Below are positions 6,084 to 9,359 of a stretch of 9,359 nt of DNA, piece by piece. Source of the stretch: an uncultured Lachnospiraceae bacterium (lineage in GTDB: Bacteria; Bacillota_A; Clostridia; Lachnospirales; Lachnospiraceae). The position numbers and the translations under genes are program-made. Below the pieces are notes generated by a model. The model worked only from the letters and a program-made list of their open reading frames with translations. It did not search any database and was not told the origin of the DNA. The stretch is taken from the NCBI GenBank assembly GCA_947177885.1, contig CAMWWF010000094.1, positions 1 through 9,359 on the forward strand. Reading direction: 5' to 3'. The stretch's first letter is position 1; every line of letters starts with the position of its first letter.

Positions 6084-6261
6084 CGGTATCGTTATCCTGT
6101 CCTTTTTCCCATGAAGCGTATGATATGCCATGCGTACGGCGCAGGAAACGGACCGTGTTTTTAAGGAGGATTCCGGGCTGTTACAATTTTTTAAAGAAAG
6201 TAGTGCATATAGGAAAAAAGTATGATAAGATAGATTATGATTACGTATCCGTAACAGCTAT

Positions 6262-6281
6262 CTATATTTGTAACTGTTCAG
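6262..6281 (+). repeat. Dispersed intergenic motif, copy B
   Basis: This 20-base stretch (CT-A-TATTTGTAAC-T-GTTCAG) matches 9202-9221 at 18 of 20 positions. Both lie in gene-free DNA. The shared core is GTAAC(A/T)GTTC, also present on the minus strand at 443-434. Confidence 0.55.
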
Positions 6282-6377
6282 ACAAATTTATTTGGCGGGA
6301 GCCGGACACCGGGGAAACAGGCAGCGTTTTGAGGTTGGTTCTGAATAGTTACCTATATTTTAAACAGTAGGTGCAGA

Positions 6378-7451
6378 ATGCAAATGAAAACGAAATTGAC
6401 ACCGGAAGAACGTTTCCGTAAGAAAATAGCATATGTCGAGAGTAAAAGCAGCTTTCACCGCATCTGTATGAAACCCGTATCCTTTGTGGGCGGGCTGCCT
6501 TTTCGGGGTGCCGTGTATGCAAGGGGAAATGTGAAGCGCTTTTCCATGCTCATCATGACATGTCTGCTGTTTGTGGTATACAGCAGTTTCTCTTTTCCCA
6601 TGTTTATTTCAGGGGGGGAGAATGACATGAATCTGAACAATGTCTCCGCGGAGGCGCAGAATATTGTGCTGGCGGAGGAGGCGGAGATCGATCTGGAGGA
6701 ACTGGCGCTTCTGGAAGATGATGAAATGGATTTGGAAGGGGAAGTGTTGGAAACCACCCACGGCATGGAAATAGAGGCAAAGTACAGTGCGGTTGACATC
6801 CTGGCGGCGACACAGCCCAACGGAACCGGTGAGGGCCATACGGCAGCGGGAGAAACGGTGGAATTTTCCAGGGATGACTGGAAGCTGCTTCTGATCAATA
6901 AGCAGCACTCGATCCCTGACGGTTATGAGTTCCCTCTGGGAGATATCCAGACGATGAAAGGTACGATGCATTGTGACGCGAGGATCATTGACGATCTGCT
7001 GAATATGCTTCAGGATGCAAGAGAGGATAATATCATTCTTCGTATCTGTTCTCCTTATCGCGATCTGGCTTATCAGGAAGTGTTGTTTAACAAGAAGATC
7101 AAATTCTATATGAACAGGGGAATGTCCTATCTGGAAGCATATCAGCTGGGCAGCCGGGTGGTGGCTGTGCCTGCCGCAAGCGAACACAGGCTGGGGCTTG
7201 CGCTGGATATCGTGTCGGACACGTACACGGATCTGAACGAAGGATTTGCCGATACACCGGCGGGAATGTGGCTTGCGGAAAACAGCTATAAATATGGCTT
7301 CATATTGAGATATCCCAAGGGGAAGGAAGATATAACAGGTATTGACTATGAACCCTGGCATTTCCGTTATGTGGGAGTGGATGCCGCTACAATGATCACC
7401 GAAGAGGGCATCACTCTGGAGGAATTCTGGGAGGAACTGTGGGAGGAATGA
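6378..7451 (+). CDS. Membrane-anchored VanY-type D-alanyl-D-alanine carboxypeptidase
   Basis: The 357-residue protein carries a C-terminal M15B (VanY) zinc peptidase domain (about 165-340). This family trims the terminal D-Ala from peptidoglycan stem peptides outside the cell. Visible motifs are SPYRD (225-229), SEHRLGLALDI (268-278, zinc ligands H270 and D277) and EPWHFRY (325-331, catalytic E325 and third ligand H328), so it looks active. A basic N-terminal tail (1-54) precedes one membrane segment (about 55-77), predicting an N-in, catalytic-domain-out topology. An acidic linker (about 96-124) follows, and the C-terminus is also acidic (EEFWEELWEE). The ribosome site is weak (TAGGTG, 6368-6373), so either the ATG at 6378 or the one at 6384 could be used. 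Its last codons contain the ribosome site of tgt, 6 nt downstream. Confidence 0.88.
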   Translation: MQMKTKLTPEERFRKKIAYVESKSSFHRICMKPVSFVGGLPFRGAVYARGNVKRFSMLIMTCLLFVVYSSFSFPMFISGGENDMNLNNVSAEAQNIVLAEEAEIDLEELALLEDDEMDLEGEVLETTHGMEIEAKYSAVDILAATQPNGTGEGHTAAGETVEFSRDDWKLLLINKQHSIPDGYEFPLGDIQTMKGTMHCDARIIDDLLNMLQDAREDNIILRICSPYRDLAYQEVLFNKKIKFYMNRGMSYLEAYQLGSRVVAVPAASEHRLGLALDIVSDTYTDLNEGFADTPAGMWLAENSYKYGFILRYPKGKEDITGIDYEPWHFRYVGVDAATMITEEGITLEEFWEELWEE

Positions 7452-7457
7452 TCAGAG

Positions 7458-8588
7458 ATGTATCGTATTCTTAAACAGGAAGGCAGAGCCAAACGGGCAG
7501 AGCTTGTGACAGTGCACGGTGTGATCCCGACGCCGGTTTTTATGAATGTAGGAACGGTGGCGGCCATCAAGGGAGCCGTATCCACAGAGGATCTGGAGCA
7601 GATCAAGACCCAGGTGGAACTTTCCAACACTTATCATCTTCATGTGAGACCGGGTGACCGGGTGATAAAGCAGCTTGGCGGACTCCACAGATTTATGTCG
7701 TGGAACAAACCGATTTTGACGGATTCGGGCGGATTCCAGGTCTTTTCTCTGGCGGGGCTCCGCAGGATCAAAGAAGAAGGCGTTTATTTTAGCTCTCATA
7801 TAGACGGGCGTAAGATATTTATGGGGCCGGAGGAAAGCATGCAGATACAGTCCAATCTCGCCTCCACCATAGCCATGGCGTTTGACGAATGTGCGCCCAG
7901 TAAGGCGGATCGGAACTATGTGAAGGCATCTGTAGAGCGGACCACCAGATGGCTGGAACGCTGTAAGCGGGAGATGGCGAGACTGAACAGCCTGGAGGAT
8001 ACCATCAACCGTGACCAGCTGCTTTTCGGTATCAATCAGGGAGCGGTCTATGAAGATATCCGGATCGAGCACGCGAAGCGTATTTCGGAGCTGGAGCTGG
8101 ATGGCTATGCGGTGGGCGGACTTGCGGTGGGTGAGACCCACGAGGAGATGTACCATATTCTGGATGAGGTGGTGCCTTTTCTGCCGAAGGACAAGCCCAC
8201 TTATCTGATGGGGGTGGGCACTCCTGCCAATATTCTGGAGGGCGTGGAGAGAGGAGTGGACTTCTTCGACTGCGTCTATCCCACCAGAAACGGCAGGCAC
8301 GGACATTTATATACCAATCACGGAAAGCTCAATCTCTTCAATGCAAAGTACGAGACGGACGACCGTCCCATAGAGGAAGGCTGCGGCTGTCCTGCCTGCA
8401 GGAGATATTCCAGGGCATACATCCGACATCTCCTGAAGGCAAAGGAAATGCTTGGGATGCGCCTGTGTGTGCTCCATAATCTGTATTTTTACAATACCAT
8501 GATGGAAGAGATCAGGGATGCTCTGGATCAGGGACGGTTTATGGAATATAAGAGGCGGAAGCTGGAGAGTATGGGCGGAGCTTCTTGA
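7458..8588 (+). CDS. tgt: tRNA-guanine transglycosylase
   Basis: This enzyme exchanges guanine 34 in GUN-anticodon tRNAs (Asp, Asn, His, Tyr) for a queuosine precursor; some gut Clostridia take queuine rather than preQ1. The 376-residue length is typical. Key elements are TDSGGFQVFSL (88-98, D89 general acid/base), GINQGA (191-196), GGLAVGE (220-226), FDCVYPTRNGRHG (270-282, nucleophile D271) and a zinc site from C309, C311, C314 and H340. All are intact. The ATG lies 6 nt after the carboxypeptidase stop, and its GGGAGGA (7441-7447) is inside that gene, so the two are coupled. yajC follows after 173 bp, the usual clostridial neighbour. The sequence alone does not settle preQ1 versus queuine specificity. 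Confidence 0.97.
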   Translation: MYRILKQEGRAKRAELVTVHGVIPTPVFMNVGTVAAIKGAVSTEDLEQIKTQVELSNTYHLHVRPGDRVIKQLGGLHRFMSWNKPILTDSGGFQVFSLAGLRRIKEEGVYFSSHIDGRKIFMGPEESMQIQSNLASTIAMAFDECAPSKADRNYVKASVERTTRWLERCKREMARLNSLEDTINRDQLLFGINQGAVYEDIRIEHAKRISELELDGYAVGGLAVGETHEEMYHILDEVVPFLPKDKPTYLMGVGTPANILEGVERGVDFFDCVYPTRNGRHGHLYTNHGKLNLFNAKYETDDRPIEEGCGCPACRRYSRAYIRHLLKAKEMLGMRLCVLHNLYFYNTMMEEIRDALDQGRFMEYKRRKLESMGGAS

Positions 8589-8619
8589 TCATGAGTGGCA
8601 GATTTTCGGTAGATCCTGA

Positions 8620-8663
8620 GATCCTGCGGAAGCCGGGAGGAACAGTCCGGCAACGGCGGGATC
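8620..8663 (+). other. Nested hairpin after tgt
   Basis: GATCCTGC (8620-8627) pairs with GCGGGATC (8656-8663) over 8 bp with one wobble. Inside it, GCCGG (8632-8636) pairs with CCGGC (8647-8651). No T-tract follows, so termination is doubtful. GATCCTG also occurs as a direct repeat (8612-8618, 8620-8626). It may protect the tgt transcript end. Confidence 0.4.
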
Positions 8664-8684
8664 TGTGAAAAAAGTATAAAGTGC

Positions 8685-8713
8685 TTGCCATAAATTACAT
8701 TTTTGTGTATCAT
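8685..8713 (+). promoter_or_regulatory. Promoter of yajC
   Basis: TTGCCA (8685-8690), a 17-bp spacer and TATCAT (8708-8713) form a good sigma-A promoter. Transcription would start near 8720, about 42 nt before the yajC ATG. yajC can therefore be expressed apart from tgt. Confidence 0.75.
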
Positions 8714-8761
8714 AGTTCTTTGGAATGACAGACAGGCGCAAGGCGTCGGAATGGAGGAAAT

Positions 8762-9085
8762 ATGGGAATTTTATTAACGGAGGCGGACGCGGCTGCTGCA
8801 GGCGGAACAGCGGGTTTCCTGAGTATGATGCTTGTATACGGTCTATTGATTGCGGCAATGTGGTTTTTCTTTATGAGGCCCCAGAGCAAGGAGAAGAAGA
8901 GGCTGACAGCTATGCTGTCATCACTGGAGGTAGGTGACTGTGTGTGTACCACATCCGGTTTTTACGGCATTGTGATCGATATTCAGGACAGCATGGTCAT
9001 TGTGGAGTTCGGCAATAACAAGAACTGCCGTATCCCTATGGAGAAATCGGCTATCAGCCGGGTGGAAAAGCCGGAGACAAACTAA
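8762..9085 (+). CDS. yajC: Preprotein translocase accessory subunit YajC
   Basis: The 107-residue membrane protein belongs to the YajC family, which associates with SecDF at the Sec translocon. A short N-terminal tail is followed by one membrane segment (about 19-38, ending MWFFFM). Next comes the family hallmark RPQSKEKKR (39-47), then a small beta-rich cytoplasmic domain (LEVGDCVCTTSGFYGIVIDI, 55-74). The ATG is preceded by GGAGG at 8753-8757. It has its own promoter and a strong terminator, so here it is probably monocistronic, although tgt read-through is possible. secD and secF are not in the window; in related genomes they often lie a little further on. Confidence 0.93.
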   Translation: MGILLTEADAAAAGGTAGFLSMMLVYGLLIAAMWFFFMRPQSKEKKRLTAMLSSLEVGDCVCTTSGFYGIVIDIQDSMVIVEFGNNKNCRIPMEKSAISRVEKPETN

Positions 9086-9157
9086 TTTAGTGTTTTCCCT
9101 ATATGGAATAAAGTGATTGGAGATGCCGTACATGTGTATGGTGATCGGATATGTGTG

Positions 9158-9194
9158 AAAAAGGGCAGTGCTTTGCAGAAGCGCTGCCTTTTTT
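9158..9194 (+). terminator. Intrinsic terminator after yajC
   Basis: GGCAGTGCTT (9164-9173) pairs with AAGCGCTGCC (9179-9188) over 10 bp with one wobble, around a 5-nt loop. A five-A run precedes the stem and six T's follow (9189-9194). Confidence 0.92.
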
Positions 9195-9201
9195 GCAGTG
9201 C

Positions 9202-9221
9202 CTGTATTTGTAACAGTTCAG
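9202..9221 (+). repeat. Dispersed intergenic motif, copy C
   Basis: It matches 6262-6281 at 18 of 20 bases. Its GTAACAG (9210-9216) also faces CTGTTAC (9239-9245) as a 7-bp inverted repeat, and CTGTATTT recurs at 9226-9233. It sits between the yajC terminator and the next promoter. Confidence 0.55.
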
Positions 9222-9266
9222 TGACCTGTATTTTGAGCCTGTTACTTGATTCATTATATTATCGGG

Positions 9267-9295
9267 TTGAAATTTACGGATGTTTAAGGTATGAT
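9267..9295 (+). promoter_or_regulatory. Promoter for the next gene to the right
   Basis: TTGAAA (9267-9272), a 17-bp spacer and TATGAT (9290-9295) match consensus at 5 of 6 positions in each box. Transcription would start near 9302 and run off the window. Confidence 0.75.
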
Positions 9296-9354
9296 TATGT
9301 GAAGTGATGTCTGGCGGAATGTCGCTTTACAGACAGAAATAAAAGGGTATGTAT

Positions 9355-9359
9355 ATGGA
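9355..9359 (+). CDS. Possible start of a gene cut by the window edge
   Basis: An ATG at 9355 follows AAAAGGG (9341-9347) by 7 nt and lies about 50 nt past the predicted transcription start. Only five bases are visible. In many Clostridia the genes after yajC include a six-cysteine peptide with its radical SAM maturase, or secDF. That expectation comes from context only. Confidence 0.3.

Larger units (their letters stand above)
5924..6377. other. Long intergenic region between aroC and the carboxypeptidase gene
   Basis: No convincing gene is seen in this gap. It holds the aroC promoter, a near-repeat pair (6041-6083), and an orphan AAGGAGGA (6163-6170) with no ATG, GTG or TTG at a usable distance. 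It also contains an AT-rich stretch with TATGAT (6221-6226), which resembles a -10 box but has no good -35, and one copy of the GTAACTGTTC motif (6270-6279). An open frame crosses 6044-6370 but lacks a plausible start. The leader of the carboxypeptidase gene probably lies in the right half. Confidence 0.6.

Noticed and set aside
6044..6370. Plus-strand 108-codon open frame before the carboxypeptidase gene
   Set aside because: Starts with a GTG lacking a ribosome site, crosses a direct repeat and promoter-like AT-rich DNA, and resembles no known family. It was kept only as a remark on the intergenic region.
7452..8306. Long minus-strand open frame inside tgt
   Set aside because: Antisense shadow of a highly conserved gene.
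8620..8663. Hairpin after tgt as an intrinsic terminator
   Set aside because: No T-tract follows the stem; the sequence after it is A-rich.
8725..8937. Alternative plus-strand frame overlapping the start of yajC
   Set aside because: The yajC frame has the ribosome site, membrane segment and family motif; this frame is its shadow.
9113..9307. Plus-strand open frame after yajC
   Set aside because: It runs through a strong terminator and a promoter and has no ribosome site.

Overview
The window looks like chromosome of an anaerobic Clostridia, most likely a Lachnospiraceae relative. The evidence is the mid-range base composition, strong GGAGG-type ribosome sites, sigma-A promoters with 17-bp spacers, a DUF1292 protein, a Cys-rich 'chorion-like' small protein and the order D,D-carboxypeptidase - tgt - yajC. 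This assignment is inference from gene content. No tRNA, rRNA, CRISPR array, insertion sequence or phage gene was seen.

Layout. On the minus strand at the left edge is a DUF1292 protein (47-367). Diverging from it across a 218-bp regulatory region is a two-gene operon. Its first gene is a GlgX-like GH13 protein (586-2445), whose last 8 bases overlap the first bases of a DUF5662 protein (2438-2980). A terminator follows. Next come a Cys/Gly/Arg-rich small protein (3118-3543) with its own terminator, and a cytoplasmic seven-bladed-propeller lactonase-family protein (3659-4705) whose promoter overlaps that terminator. Chorismate synthase aroC (minus, 4808-5908) converges on the lactonase gene, with a roughly 21-bp hairpin between them. 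A 469-bp gap separates aroC from the plus-strand run: membrane-anchored VanY-type carboxypeptidase (6378-7451), tgt (7458-8588) and yajC (8762-9085). A terminator and a strong promoter for the next, off-window gene end the window.

Main point of interest. The GH13 protein keeps the CBM48-like N-terminus and the structural signatures of glycogen debranching enzymes. However, all four catalytic signature regions are rewritten: the nucleophile Asp is Met, the acid/base Glu is Tyr, the HD pair is YY and the region I Asp is Gln. The long loop between regions I and II is also missing. The frame is open and expressed from a near-consensus promoter, and the gene is translationally coupled to a small His/Asp-rich DUF5662 protein. 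This looks like a maintained pseudo-debranching enzyme, perhaps a glycogen or alpha-glucan binding or regulatory protein, rather than a working hydrolase.

How the genes relate. tgt (queuosine tRNA modification) and yajC (Sec accessory) form the familiar clostridial neighbourhood, with the carboxypeptidase coupled to tgt. aroC is a stand-alone shikimate pathway gene. The Cys-rich gene has a sigma-K-like promoter sequence and may belong to sporulation. A short GTAAC[A/T]GTTC motif recurs in three intergenic gaps and may be a dispersed repeat or a regulator site.
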